64,000 nucleotides of DNA from Mesobacillus jeotgali (GCF_900166585.1 NZ_FVZC01000007.1:186001-250000), one strand, 5' to 3'. Counted from the first letter of the stretch, positions 26,391-36,396 are shown. The notes: a model not told the origin generated them from the sequence alone. Numbers and translations: made by a program.

Positions 26391-27515
26391 ATGAAAAAGA
26401 AGTTTTTTACGATTATCCTGATGTTTCTTGTTATAACGGGCTGTTCGGTTAGCGACGGGGAGCTTAAGGATTATGTTCAATATAAACACAATGCAGAAGT
26501 CGATATTGTCTCAAGGCCAAAGATTGATACAGGCAATGGAGGGAGAAGCAGCTTCAGGGTTAAGCATAAAGACATTCCAGAGTTTAGGTTTTCCGTGTTT
26601 GTTGATGGGCTCTTTTTCAATAGAATCACAGGAGATAATTATAAAGAGAGCCTTGAATTCTATGAATTCAATCAAGAGTATATGGAATCCGACCTTCATG
26701 AAAAATTTAAAAAGTTGGGTTTCGAAAAATCCTTCCTGCAATTGTATACAACGGATGACGAGGATGGGTTTAAAGGAAGTGCGTATCTTTTCTTGTTTAA
26801 GCCTGGAGGGATTGGCGTGGATGAACAGGATTATGCCTTGCTGCAGCAAAGCTACCCTCTGATCCAGGAGGTGAAGCAGACACTCGCAGGTCTGGAGTAT
26901 GATCTGTATGAACTCTATGTTTATGACGTTAATGCTTTCAACCGCTTTTTTCTAAATGAAAATGATAGCAAAGATTATAAGATTATGAATGAAGTCAGTA
27001 TCTATAAAACTGATATCGAGAAAATGAATACTGTCGAAAGGGTTAAAGAAGCGATATTTTCTGACAGCCTTAACCGGGAGAAACTGATCAGTTATCATTT
27101 TTTCAAAAAAGAAGAACAAAAAGTTGCTGAGAGAATGCCAGAACTGAATAAGCTTGGATTTGAACCCGATGAAGGCTTTTATTATGGCTTCGTGGAGCCC
27201 TACTTATTCTGTTTAGATGGAAGTGATGACTATGTTTCCTATGAATCAATAAACATAGACGCTTGCCAGTCCTATGATCTCAACTTGCAAACAAAGGGTA
27301 ATTTGTCAGACATGGCTGAAGAAAATAAGCAGGAACAAATCATGCAGATGCTATCCATTGTCAAATCAGTCAACTTACCAATCAATAACGTGAGACTGAA
27401 GGTTATGGATGGGAAATATGTTGATTTCATTTCTTTGGAGGACATACAAAAGATCAGTGATATACGGGCTTTGGAAGCAGCTCTTGAAGAGCAGGTGGCG
27501 AAAGAGGAGCAGTGA
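26391..27515 (+). CDS. Hypothetical lipoprotein
   Basis: 374 residues, start after AAGGAGATACAC. The signal peptide ends in VITGC (Cys18), so a surface lipoprotein is expected. The remainder contains no motif I recognise; two sub-regions of similar composition (RITGDNYKESLEFYEFNQEY and the 230-300 segment) suggest an internal duplication at most. It is followed after about 85 bp by a small membrane protein gene on the same strand. Confidence 0.7.
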   Translation: MKKKFFTIILMFLVITGCSVSDGELKDYVQYKHNAEVDIVSRPKIDTGNGGRSSFRVKHKDIPEFRFSVFVDGLFFNRITGDNYKESLEFYEFNQEYMESDLHEKFKKLGFEKSFLQLYTTDDEDGFKGSAYLFLFKPGGIGVDEQDYALLQQSYPLIQEVKQTLAGLEYDLYELYVYDVNAFNRFFLNENDSKDYKIMNEVSIYKTDIEKMNTVERVKEAIFSDSLNREKLISYHFFKKEEQKVAERMPELNKLGFEPDEGFYYGFVEPYLFCLDGSDDYVSYESINIDACQSYDLNLQTKGNLSDMAEENKQEQIMQMLSIVKSVNLPINNVRLKVMDGKYVDFISLEDIQKISDIRALEAALEEQVAKEEQ

Positions 27516-27601
27516 CTTAGGTAAGAAACTTTTGAAACTATATTTCATTTGCATACGTAGAAAATATAAAAAGAATACAATTAATGGGGAGGGAATAAAA
27601 G

Positions 27602-27976
27602 ATTACTGGAATACATGATTTGATTTTTGTAGCAGGAATGGGCATTCTGATCATTTGGAATTTAATCCTGCTTTTCATTCATTTTTTTAAAGAATGGAAT
27701 CATATCAATGAAATGGGGACCCGCCTGGTCAGCTTGATTATATTATTGTTCATGTACGCAAAACAAGTTGTAGTCGCTGGTGTTGGAGTGTTTGCATTAG
27801 CACTGGGCGCAGCAGTCTTTTCCGCTGATTCAGTGATGAGCTGGATTATCGCTTTGCCGCTGGCAGGATTCTTTATTTACACAATGTACCACTTCTATCC
27901 AAAACTAATTGATCTGGAAGTCATCAATAAAAATTACGGTAAACCGGATAGGAGAAGAAAGAAGAAAAGACGTTGA
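27602..27976 (+). CDS. Small membrane protein, probable ATT start
   Basis: About 124 residues with three or four membrane helices and a basic tail DRRRKKKRR. No ATG, GTG or TTG has a ribosome-binding site: the first TTG (27620) is 26 nt from the only site, GGGGAGGG at 27586-27593. An in-frame ATT at 27602 lies exactly 8 nt after that site, and the frame is closed by TAA at 27596. An ATT start, as in infC, is therefore the best reading. Family unknown. Confidence 0.6.
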   Translation: MTGIHDLIFVAGMGILIIWNLILLFIHFFKEWNHINEMGTRLVSLIILLFMYAKQVVVAGVGVFALALGAAVFSADSVMSWIIALPLAGFFIYTMYHFYPKLIDLEVINKNYGKPDRRRKKKRR

Positions 27977-27979
27977 AGT

Positions 27980-28006
27980 GGGGCATGGGAAGGTTCTCAT
28001 GCTCCC
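27980..28006. repeat. REP-like palindromic element, copy 3
   Basis: GGGGCATGGGAAGG..TTCTCATGCTCCC; reverse complement matches the GGGRCATGAGAACC pattern of the other copies. Directly follows a stop codon and may act as a 3'-end hairpin. Confidence 0.5.
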
Positions 28007-28110
28007 TTCATTTTTTGACATAACATCATGATTCTTGTTTACGCCTAAAGCCCTTTTTTCACTGTTATTCTAAATTGAGTAAAAGTACATGTTGTTAGGA
28101 GAATAGAAAT

Positions 28111-28863
28111 GTGAATAAATTTACTGAACAACAACTGCAAAAGGTGAAAGACGTGGGATTCAACCGTTTGAGTCCGGATGGTCTCCGTGCCTTTCTGGCT
28201 GTTTCGTTTATCCTAAGTTTGTGGTTTACGTTAATCCCCTTTGCAGCAGATAAGACGAATGGTTTTCAAGTCGCCTGGATTACAGTTTTTTTAACAATCC
28301 TATCCATTTTATGGGTTCTGCAAGGGATCTCTGCTGCCTTTTTCCTATCAACTGAAAGGGCGTACCGCTATCAGAATTGGCTAGTGGTACTGGTTAACAT
28401 TTTTTATGTAAAGTTGATTTCGGAAGGGTTTGGTCTGTATTTTCTCAGTGTAAAGGGAGAACATCCTTATTTAATAACACTTGGCTTCGCATACATGACT
28501 TTCACAATTGCCTTTCTTCTCTTCTCCATCAAGAGAGCAAAAATTAACATAGAAAAAGGCGAAGGGACTCTTCAGGGAAAGGGCATCCTTTATTCCGGAC
28601 ATTTTAAGTTATGGCCATGGCTCCCTGTACTGATGTACGTTCTCCTTCTAGCAGTGCTGATATTGTTTTTCTTCGGAGGTATCGGGAACGGCTGGTTATT
28701 GGCAATTGTCATGCCGATGGTACTCGGTCTAAGCTATGCCTATCCGGAATTTTACTTCCTTGCTTATGGAAAGTGGAAGTTCCCTTCTTTTATTGATACG
28801 AACATTCCAAGTACAAAGAAGAAACCATCACCAAGAGTGAATAAGGGGAGAAAGGTAAGATAA
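28111..28863 (+). CDS. Hypothetical membrane protein
   Basis: 250 residues starting at GTG 28111 after TTAGGAG. Six hydrophobic helices of about 20 residues each with short loops (FLAVSFILSLWFTLIPFA; VAWITVFLTILSILWVLQG; VLMYVLLLAVLILFFFGG; WLLAIVMPMVLGLSYAYP) and a basic tail. No recognised domain. Monocistronic. Confidence 0.68.
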   Translation: MNKFTEQQLQKVKDVGFNRLSPDGLRAFLAVSFILSLWFTLIPFAADKTNGFQVAWITVFLTILSILWVLQGISAAFFLSTERAYRYQNWLVVLVNIFYVKLISEGFGLYFLSVKGEHPYLITLGFAYMTFTIAFLLFSIKRAKINIEKGEGTLQGKGILYSGHFKLWPWLPVLMYVLLLAVLILFFFGGIGNGWLLAIVMPMVLGLSYAYPEFYFLAYGKWKFPSFIDTNIPSTKKKPSPRVNKGRKVR

Positions 28864-29274
28864 TGTCCAAGTCTTTAATTTTTATAAAATATTTCTTTCT
28901 ACTCTTTAATATTTTGGGATAGTCATTACATTATCATCAACCTTTGGCAGTGATGAGTATTCTTTACAGCAAAAACTGCTGATGGCTATTCTTTGGCTAT
29001 TCTATTTTCAGTCTTTTATACAATAGGTCCATTCTTAATGTATAAGCTTCTCTCATTTTTTTTTAAGCGATAGAAAATGCACGAGCGAAAGCCCAAGATA
29101 CACCGCCATGACCTCGCTACCTGCCTTCCTTCCCATTATGGTTTAGGTTAAGGTACAATAAGCTAAAACTATCCGGATGAAGAATGTCCATGGTTTACAT
29201 GGAACTGTCCTGTAGTTAATAGAATTATTGTTCATTTGCACTAGACAACTCGGCAAAGTGAGTGTGGTGAGAGT
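28864..29274. other. Intergenic stretch, nothing supportable
   Basis: AT-rich. No frame with a ribosome-binding site, no strong hairpin. A hydrophobic fragment around 28960-29070 may be the trace of an old membrane gene, but too short to call. Confidence 0.4.
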
Positions 29275-30036
29275 ATGATCGATATCAGCAAAATCATTCA
29301 AGGGAAGAATCTGTCGGAACTGGAAGTTCAATTGGTTCAGTATATCGTGGTGAACATTGATCAGGTTTTGCAGATGGGTGTCCGCAGGATTGCGAAGGAG
29401 AATTTCACTTCTCCTGCGACGGTGATCCGGCTGTCAAAGAAGCTGGGCTATGCGGGTTTTGTGGATATGTATTATCAGCTTTTGCCTCTTGTGAAGAAGG
29501 CGGATTTACCGCAGAGCGGCATGATGGAAGATTATCTGGAAATCAGTGAGAAGGATTTTTTAAATCATAATTCGCTGGAGGATATCCAAACGTTTATTAA
29601 TAATGTATTGAATCTTCGTCAGCGCTATATCTTTATTTATGCTACGGGGTTTTCTTCCATTGCGGCTGAGTATTTGTATAAAAAGCTATTAGTACTGGGA
29701 AGAAAAACGATTGTGGCGAGTGGCAGTGATTCAATTGGCGTATTCGAAAATAATTTGGAGGATATCGGGGCTCTTGTCGTGATTTCAAAATCAGGGGAAA
29801 CACAGCTGATCCTGGACAAACTGCAGGCAGCCAAAGAGCATAATATTTTTACCGTATCGTTCACGAAAGAAACGGAGAATCGGATTGCTGCGCTTTCAAA
29901 CTTGAACTTTAAAATCACCGACCATAATAAACTGGATGACCGCAATATGCTGCCAAACAGCTTCTTTCCCAGTCTGCTGCTGATGTTTGAGTTTATTGTA
30001 AAGATGTATCTTGATACGATATCAAATAAGAACTGA
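29275..30036 (+). CDS. MurR/RpiR family regulator (MalR/GlvR type)
   Basis: 253 residues. RpiR HTH at the N-terminus (LSELEVQLVQYIVVNIDQV, GVRRIAKENFTSPATVIRLSKKLGYAGF) and a SIS sugar-phosphate domain in the second half (IFIYATGFSSIAAEYLYKKL, ALVVISKSGETQLI). In B. subtilis the maltose cluster malA-malR-malP has an RpiR-type activator, the likely counterpart. It would sense the 6-phospho sugar and control the PTS/glucosidase genes that follow. A terminator separates it from them. Confidence 0.85.
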   Translation: MIDISKIIQGKNLSELEVQLVQYIVVNIDQVLQMGVRRIAKENFTSPATVIRLSKKLGYAGFVDMYYQLLPLVKKADLPQSGMMEDYLEISEKDFLNHNSLEDIQTFINNVLNLRQRYIFIYATGFSSIAAEYLYKKLLVLGRKTIVASGSDSIGVFENNLEDIGALVVISKSGETQLILDKLQAAKEHNIFTVSFTKETENRIAALSNLNFKITDHNKLDDRNMLPNSFFPSLLLMFEFIVKMYLDTISNKN

Positions 30037-30043
30037 ACCAATG

Positions 30044-30076
30044 AAACGTGTTTCAATCTGTGAAACACGTTTTTTA
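30044..30076 (+). terminator. Rho-independent terminator after the RpiR gene
   Basis: AAACGTGTTTCA/TGAAACACGTTT with 5-nt loop then TTTTTT. Confidence 0.88.
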
Positions 30077-30096
30077 TATGGTGAAACCAATCGACG

Positions 30097-30110
30097 GTAA
30101 AGCGTTTACA
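30097..30110 (+). promoter_or_regulatory. cre-like site (CcpA) before the PTS gene
   Basis: GTAAAGCGTTTACA matches TGNAANCGNTNNCA except at the first two bases, with GTAAA/TTTAC dyad symmetry. It is 56 bp before the EIICB ATG and touches a possible -35 TTTACA. Catabolite repression of a maltose PTS is expected from the family; this site is only a candidate. Confidence 0.45.
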
Positions 30111-30165
30111 TTGTATTCTAAACCTATTAAAAAAATGAATCTATACACAGGAAGGGGAAGGCGAA

Positions 30166-31764
30166 ATGAAGACGAGAATCATGGAAGCTATGCAGCGATT
30201 TTCAAAAGCAATGTTTATTCCTATACTTATTTTGCCAATTGAAGGTATTTTAATTGCTTTCGGTAATTTATTTACCAATCCAAAACTAATGGAAGTCCTC
30301 CCGTTTTTGGATAATCCGATCACGACTGGATTTGGTACGATCCTGACTGGATCATTGGTATCGATTCTAACCAATTTAGGACTCATTTTTGCTGTAGGTA
30401 TTGCCATAGGGCTGGCGAATAAAGAAAAAGCTATCGCCGGTTTTACCTCTTTATTAGGCTATCTAGTGTTTGTTAATGCCATGAATCGTTTCATGCAGAT
30501 CAGCGGAATTCTTCATGAAGGAGAATCATTGCAGGGAACCGGACAAACCATGGTCCTTGGTGTGCAGGTTCTCGATATGGGTGTGTTCCTGGGTCTCATT
30601 CTCGGTATTGTAACCGCTATCGTCCACAATCGATTTATTGATACAGAGTTCAAAGGTGCATTTCAAATCTATGGCGGATCACGCTTTGTTTTTATCGTGT
30701 TAATTCCAGTTCTTATCCTGCTGTCCGTTGCCCTTACATTCATCTGGCCGTTTTTCCAATCAGGCATTTCTGGCCTTGGGTCGCTGATCCAGCATAGCGG
30801 CAGCTTCGGTATCTTCCTGTATGGGGCATTGGAGCGCCTGTTGATCCCAACTGGGCTGCACCACTTGATCTATACACCATTCCTGTATTCATCCCTGGGC
30901 GGTGTCGCTGAAGTTGGCGGCCAAGTATACGAAGGGGCAAGGAATATTTACTATGCGGAAATCATCGATCCAAATGTAAAAGAGCTTTCCTCAAGTGTCG
31001 TTTGGGATGCACGTGGTATTTCGAAAATGTTCGGTTTAATTGGTGCATGTTTGGCCATGTATCATATGGCAAAGCCAGAGAACAAAGGCAAGGCAAAAGC
31101 GATTTTAATTCCTGCTGCAGTTACATCGTTCATTGCTGGTGTCACGGAGCCAATCGAATTTTCGTTCCTGTTTGTCGCACCATTGCTGTTTGTTGTTCAC
31201 GCCGTATTAAGCGGATTGGGGATGGTATTGTTCCATTTGTTTGATGTCCGAGCAATCGGACCGAATGGAATGATCGACTTCCTGCTGTTCAACGTGCCGC
31301 TTGGAATTGAAAAAACGCATTGGCCAACTTACATCTTAATCGGGTTGATGTCCTTTGCGGCTTATTATGCGGCATTCCGCTTCTTGATCCAGAAGTTCAA
31401 CTTCAAGACCATCGGACGAGAAGATGAAGGCGGAGAAACAAAACTGTATTCGAAGGAAGATTACAAGGAAAAGAAAAGCAAGGAAGTTGCGGCAACGTCC
31501 GAACTGCAGGGTGATTTTGGGCTGGCTCCAGTCATAGTCGATGCTTTAGGCGGAGCGGAAAATATTAAAACAGTTACGAACTGCTATACAAGACTTCGGT
31601 TGACAGTAGAGCAGCCGGAGAAAGTAGACGCAGATGTACTGAAACAACAAACAGGGGCGAGTGGGGTCGTGATTAAAGACGAAAACGTCCAGGTTGTTTA
31701 TGGCCTGCAGGTAACCAACATTCGCAAAGCTGTCGAAAGCTATTTAGGAGTACAAACGAACTAA
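30166..31764 (+). CDS. PTS alpha-glucoside/maltose transporter EIICB
   Basis: 532 residues. EIIC domain (about 1-410) with ten membrane segments and GALERLLIPTGLHHL and SFIAGVTEPIEFSFLF, then a linker and an EIIB domain around 450-530 with the phosphorylated Cys473 in TNCYTRLRLTV. It imports and phosphorylates an alpha-glucoside such as maltose. Matches MalP/GlvC. No EIIA gene lies nearby, so it must borrow EIIA-Glc from another PTS, as in B. subtilis. Start follows GGAAGGGG. Confidence 0.9.
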   Translation: MKTRIMEAMQRFSKAMFIPILILPIEGILIAFGNLFTNPKLMEVLPFLDNPITTGFGTILTGSLVSILTNLGLIFAVGIAIGLANKEKAIAGFTSLLGYLVFVNAMNRFMQISGILHEGESLQGTGQTMVLGVQVLDMGVFLGLILGIVTAIVHNRFIDTEFKGAFQIYGGSRFVFIVLIPVLILLSVALTFIWPFFQSGISGLGSLIQHSGSFGIFLYGALERLLIPTGLHHLIYTPFLYSSLGGVAEVGGQVYEGARNIYYAEIIDPNVKELSSSVVWDARGISKMFGLIGACLAMYHMAKPENKGKAKAILIPAAVTSFIAGVTEPIEFSFLFVAPLLFVVHAVLSGLGMVLFHLFDVRAIGPNGMIDFLLFNVPLGIEKTHWPTYILIGLMSFAAYYAAFRFLIQKFNFKTIGREDEGGETKLYSKEDYKEKKSKEVAATSELQGDFGLAPVIVDALGGAENIKTVTNCYTRLRLTVEQPEKVDADVLKQQTGASGVVIKDENVQVVYGLQVTNIRKAVESYLGVQTN

Positions 31765-31785
31765 CATCTTAGAATGACAGATTAG

Positions 31786-33129
<1,344 letters not shown>

Positions 33130-33147
33130 GATTAGATAAATTGAAAG

Positions 33148-33183
33148 AGGCGAAAAACGCATGCGTTTTTCGCCTAGTTTTAT
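33148..33183 (+). terminator. Rho-independent terminator after malA
   Basis: A 28-bp perfect palindrome at 33148-33175 (arms AGGCGAAAAACGC / GCGTTTTTCGCCT) followed by AGTTTTATT. Confidence 0.88.
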
Positions 33184-33288
33184 TATTTGTAGCAAAAAGG
33201 GCAATTTGAGGGAGGCTCCATTTTAAGGACCATTTTTCTGTTTTTTCATGTGTCGAAAAAATGTGCGAGTTTGTCAATCCTTTTTGTG

Positions 33289-33328
33289 TTTACAATGTCA
33301 ACAAGAGTGTTATACTTATAGTTGACAT
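33289..33328 (+). promoter_or_regulatory. Promoter with 8-bp inverted repeat around the -10 box
   Basis: TTTACA (33289-33294), 16 nt, TATACT (33311-33316). ATGTCAAC at 33295-33302 and GTTGACAT at 33321-33328 form an inverted repeat with 18-bp spacing that brackets the -10 box, as an operator would. Downstream there is no coding frame but a terminator at 33494-33527, which suggests a regulated non-coding transcript. Confidence 0.5.
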
Positions 33329-33527
33329 AGGTAAAGTATTTGTTGTGGAACCGAGTGGTGTCGGAGCCGCGCGAATCATTAGTTACGCTTTTCGTATGGA
33401 GCGGAACCTCCATGCAAAATTGAACATCATGTTCATGAAATTGGATCAGGTTTGACCGACCGAATCCATTGCCATAAGCGGGCATGCTATGGCAAAAAAA
33501 AGTCCTCCTGACCAGAGGGCTTTTTTT
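33325..33527 (+). ncRNA. Candidate structured RNA, about 200 nt
   Basis: Promoter-like boxes upstream, no start with a ribosome-binding site, several hairpins and a strong terminator. Stems: ATGGAG/CTCCAT at 33396-33413, TGAACAT/ATGTTCA at 33421-33435, TTGCCATA/TATGGCAA at 33469-33495, then the terminator stem. I could not match it to any riboswitch, T-box or 6S consensus. The next gene on + lies over 1 kb away, so a trans-acting RNA is likelier than a leader. Confidence 0.4.
33494..33527. terminator. Bidirectional Rho-independent terminator
   Basis: AAAAAAGTCCTC/GAGGGCTTTTTT with 7-nt loop. A-runs and T-runs on both sides let it serve a transcript from either strand; a second structured segment (33545-33682) points at it from the minus strand. 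Confidence 0.8.
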
Positions 33528-33544
33528 CATGCACATATCAGGGA

Positions 33545-33682
33545 AGGAACTTATACCCTGCTCACACTCCCGGCCCTTTGTGAGTGGTGTTAGGCATAGG
33601 CGGCATACTGCATTTCAAGCCCTGTTGACCGACAGAACGTACTTTGCAGCTTTATGGCTAGTATAATTAGGGCATAGTTCCT
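33545..33682 (-). ncRNA. Candidate structured RNA on the opposite strand
   Basis: The ends of this segment pair over a distance (GGAACT..CCC near 33547 with GGG..AGTTCC near 33670-33680), and CTCACA/TGTGAG forms an internal hairpin at 33571-33584. On the minus strand the transcript would run into the terminator at 33494-33527, for a total near 190 nt. No coding frame. Strand choice rests only on that terminator. Low confidence. Confidence 0.25.
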
Positions 33683-33707
33683 TATAATATGTTTAAGTTT
33701 GTTACTT

Positions 33708-33911
33708 TTATAGTGCTAGTGCTGAAATGATTTCAGCTAGTGGTGCTAACTGGCTCAAATCGACACCAGTGTGCAAGAAAAGGAATAAAATGCCTGCACC
33801 TGCGACCAACAGAATGGCTGGCATCCAGGCTGTAACCAATACAGCCTTTCCTTCTTGCTGGGTTTTGTATGCCAAAGCTTGCTTACGTGACATAGGCTTT
33901 TTCTTTGTCAT
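33708..33911 (-). CDS. Small membrane protein
   Basis: 67 residues from ATG 33911, which has GAAAGGGGG about 9 nt upstream; the ATG at 33920 abuts it. A basic N-terminus (MTKKKPMSRKQALAYKTQQ) is followed by one membrane helix (AILLVAGAGILFLFLHTG) and a hydrophobic C-terminus. Unknown family; a stand-alone gene. Confidence 0.55.
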   Translation of the reverse strand: MTKKKPMSRKQALAYKTQQEGKAVLVTAWMPAILLVAGAGILFLFLHTGVDLSQLAPLAEIISALAL

Positions 33912-33920
33912 GAAACCCAT

Positions 33921-34656
33921 CCCCCTTTCTCGGTAGAATGAGGGCTGGGCAACCTATCCATTTCTTATTATAGCAACTATTATCGATGGAATAAATTTAA
34001 TTTTCTCGACAAGTGAACTTCCGAAGGTCTCACAAATTAAATTGTTAGAAAATAACTGCGGCAAATTTAGATGGATAACTATATGCAAATTTTTAATCGC
34101 TTAAAAGTCGATTGTGTCATACTACCATTTAAAGATAAACATGAGTATCACCAAATTCATCTTCTTTAAAATTGTAAATTAGATTTACTTTAAGAAAGCC
34201 TGTAGGAAGCATAGGGAGATACCTTATGCTTTTGTTAAGTAAATAGCCCGTTGAAATAAGAGCCTGTAGAAACTTATAAACGCTAGCTTAATAATGGTAA
34301 GTTAGCTAATGCCTCTTTTAAATTTGGTAAGAGCCAGACATGCAGTTGTTTTTTTATCTGGTTAATAACCAAGAAAATGAGGTCCTTAGGCCCAAATACC
34401 GTCCCAAGTCCTTTATTGTCCTTTTGCTTCATTCCTTGAGCGGCATGACTCACTTGGATATACAAAAAGGGGGAAGGCAAGCAGATTTGGAAAAAATCTG
34501 CTTTTTTCTATTGATTAATTTAATTCTTACAAATTCGATAAAGAAACATAAAAGTCTCATCCAAAAGTTGTAGATAGCTTACACCGTTCTTCCGAAGAGA
34601 TTGCTTAATGGTTTTCTTATAATAAAGATAAGAAAACTCATAGGATGGTGTTCAAA
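33921..34656. other. Gene-free stretch with one terminator
   Basis: No convincing coding frame: two overlapping frames of 65-77 codons around 34283-34573 lack ribosome-binding sites. The only clear element is a Rho-independent terminator at 34480-34507 (AGCAGATTT/AAATCTGCT, then TTTTT), with no identifiable gene feeding it. Old gene debris is likely. Confidence 0.45.
34480..34507 (+). terminator. Orphan Rho-independent terminator
   Basis: AGCAGATTT/AAATCTGCT, 5-nt loop, TTTTT. No identifiable upstream gene. Confidence 0.7.
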
Positions 34657-35487
34657 ATGAACCATTATATATGTAATACGTGCGGTGTCCAATATCCCCA
34701 TTCTGCCCATGCTCCTGAAACCTGCTTGATTTGCGCTGACGAAAGACAGTATATCCATCCGGATGGACAGTCATGGACAACGCTCCAACAGCTTGTAGAT
34801 TCAGGGAAATATAAAAATACCATTGTCCAAGAAGAGGAGGGACTGTACAGCATTACGACTACTCCTTCGTTTGCGATTGGGCAGACAGCCTATTTGGTCC
34901 GGAATGAAGGGTTCAACTTGTTATGGGACTGCATCACCTACCTGGACGAAAAAACTGAAAAGGAACTACATTCCCTTGGAGGAATCGATGCAATCGCATT
35001 ATCCCATCCGCATTATTATTCGACACAGGTTGAATGGGCTGAACGATTCGGAGCAAGCATTTATATCCACGAAGCGGATCGTCAGTGGGTCTCTAGGCCG
35101 AGTGACAGGATCATATTCTGGTCTGGTGATTCCCTTGAGCTTGATGCGGGTGTAACCTTGTATCGATTAGGTGGTCATTTTAATGGAGGAAGTGTTTTAC
35201 ATTGGGAAAATGATGTGAACAAGCAAGGGGTACTGCTTACTGGTGATATTATTCAAATAGTGGCTGACCGAAAATGGGTAAGTTTCATGTATAGTTATCC
35301 CAACCTGATTCCATTGCCAGCTAACAAGGTTCAGGAGATGGCAGCTAAAGTCAGCGTTCTAAATTTTGACAGATTATATAATGCATTTCATCGTGTCATT
35401 AAGGAAGATGCCAATCAGTCTGTACAAAAATCCGCTAAGAGATATATTGAGGCTTTGGAGGGGAAGTTCGTTAATATCAGTAATTAA
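34657..35487 (+). CDS. MBL-fold hydrolase with N-terminal zinc ribbon
   Basis: 276 residues; ATG 34657 follows AGGATGG. Residues 5-35 contain CNTCG and CLICADE Cys pairs, a rubredoxin-like zinc ribbon. The rest is a metallo-beta-lactamase fold: ALSHPHYYST (the usual HxHxDH is incomplete), GGHFNGGSVLHW and LTGDIIQIV. The altered metal motif means hydrolase activity is uncertain. A partial, decayed copy lies at 35976-36382. Monocistronic. Confidence 0.8.
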   Translation: MNHYICNTCGVQYPHSAHAPETCLICADERQYIHPDGQSWTTLQQLVDSGKYKNTIVQEEEGLYSITTTPSFAIGQTAYLVRNEGFNLLWDCITYLDEKTEKELHSLGGIDAIALSHPHYYSTQVEWAERFGASIYIHEADRQWVSRPSDRIIFWSGDSLELDAGVTLYRLGGHFNGGSVLHWENDVNKQGVLLTGDIIQIVADRKWVSFMYSYPNLIPLPANKVQEMAAKVSVLNFDRLYNAFHRVIKEDANQSVQKSAKRYIEALEGKFVNISN

Positions 35488-35505
35488 AATAATCATTATG
35501 AAGAT

Positions 35506-35535
35506 AACGCCTGGTTGATGAAATCAGGCGTTTAA
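35506..35535 (+). terminator. Terminator of the MBL gene
   Basis: AACGCCTG/CAGGCGTT, 11-nt loop, followed by TAACTTTT. The same hairpin is repeated after the duplicate at 36397-36423. Confidence 0.7.
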
Positions 35536-35763
35536 CTTTTAAATGGGAGCAAGGGGACGGACCTTATGCTTCCATCACCTACGCTCAAGAAAGAAGCAAA
35601 GGAAACATTCCTTTGCTGCATCAGGTTTTTATAATTGTGTGTTGGTAAAATACTAACTAATGTAATATGCTTATATTTCATTGCTTTTGGTTTTACCCAT
35701 GTAAAATGGTTAAGACTATTCAATGAGCGGTACATCAACGTAAAGAATAATGGAGTTGATTCA

Positions 35764-35922
35764 ATGAGTAAAACCAAGGGTAAAAGCGGAACAGGCAGAG
35801 GAACAGGCAAGAAAGGCTGGAACCGCTGGCAAGCTAGTGCAAACAAAGCAAAAAGTGCTAAACCTTACAAAAGCAAAGGTGTAAAAAACACAGATGGTTC
35901 CAAGACGAGTAATGATGACTGA
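35764..35922 (+). CDS. DUF3934 family protein
   Basis: 52 residues, very basic and Gly/Ser/Lys rich. The sequence SGTGRGTGKKGWNRWQASANK is the DUF3934 signature. Start ATG 35764 after GGAG; a longer frame from 35635 has no site. Function unknown. The gene lies between the MBL gene and its partial duplicate. Confidence 0.8.
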   Translation: MSKTKGKSGTGRGTGKKGWNRWQASANKAKSAKPYKSKGVKNTDGSKTSNDD

Positions 35923-35934
35923 TATAGATTTCAG

Positions 35935-35968
35935 AAAACACATAGAGTTGATTCTCTAAGTGTTTTTT
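35935..35968 (+). terminator. Rho-independent terminator after DUF3934
   Basis: AAAACACATAGAG/CTCTAAGTGTTTT with one mismatch, 6-nt loop, TTTTTT. Confidence 0.8.
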
Positions 35969-35975
35969 TGCTTTA

Positions 35976-36382
35976 GATGACAGTGTGTTCCTAAGCGTAG
36001 TGACAGGATCATATTCTGGACTGGTGATTCTCTGGAGCTTGATGCGGGTGTAACATTGCATCGTTTGGGTGGTCATTTTAATGAAGGAAGTGTTTTACAT
36101 TGGGAAAATGATATGATCAAGCAAGGGGTACTTCTTACTGGTGATATTATTCAAATAGTGGCCGACCGAAAATGGGTAAGTTTCATGTGTAGTTATCCCA
36201 ACCTTATTCCATTGCCAGCTGACAAGGTCCAGGAGATGGCAGCTAAAGTCGGTTCTAAATTTCGATCGACTATATAATGCTTAACATCGTGTCATTAAGG
36301 AAGATGCCCATCAGTCTGTTCAAAATTCCGGAAGAGGTATATTGAGGCTTTGGAGGGAAAGTTCGTTAATATGAACAATTAA
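35976..36382 (+). pseudogene. Decayed partial duplicate of the MBL gene 3' part
   Basis: About 400 bp, nearly identical to 35082-35487 of the MBL gene: GGATCATATTCTGG, LHRLGGHFNEGSVLHW, LTGDIIQIVADRKWVSFM. The 5' half (zinc ribbon and first part of the fold) is missing. Small deletions shift the frame near AAAGTCGG (about 36250), giving FRSTI then stop. The terminator hairpin was copied too. High identity implies a recent duplication with decay. Confidence 0.85.
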
Positions 36383-36396
36383 AATGACCAGAAAAT

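Noticed and set aside
33325..33527. T-box or known riboswitch
   Set aside because: GTGGTGTCGGAGCCGCGCG resembles a T-box core only loosely and no downstream gene follows the terminator.
33246..33536. 96-codon minus-strand frame
   Set aside because: Runs over promoter boxes, hairpins and a terminator; low-complexity content and no ribosome-binding site.
33545..33682. 6S RNA
   Set aside because: Length and terminal pairing would fit, but I could not confirm the conserved central bubble; kept as an unnamed candidate.
34283..34573. Two overlapping 65-77 codon frames
   Set aside because: No start context, opposite strands overlap, no motif; more likely old debris.
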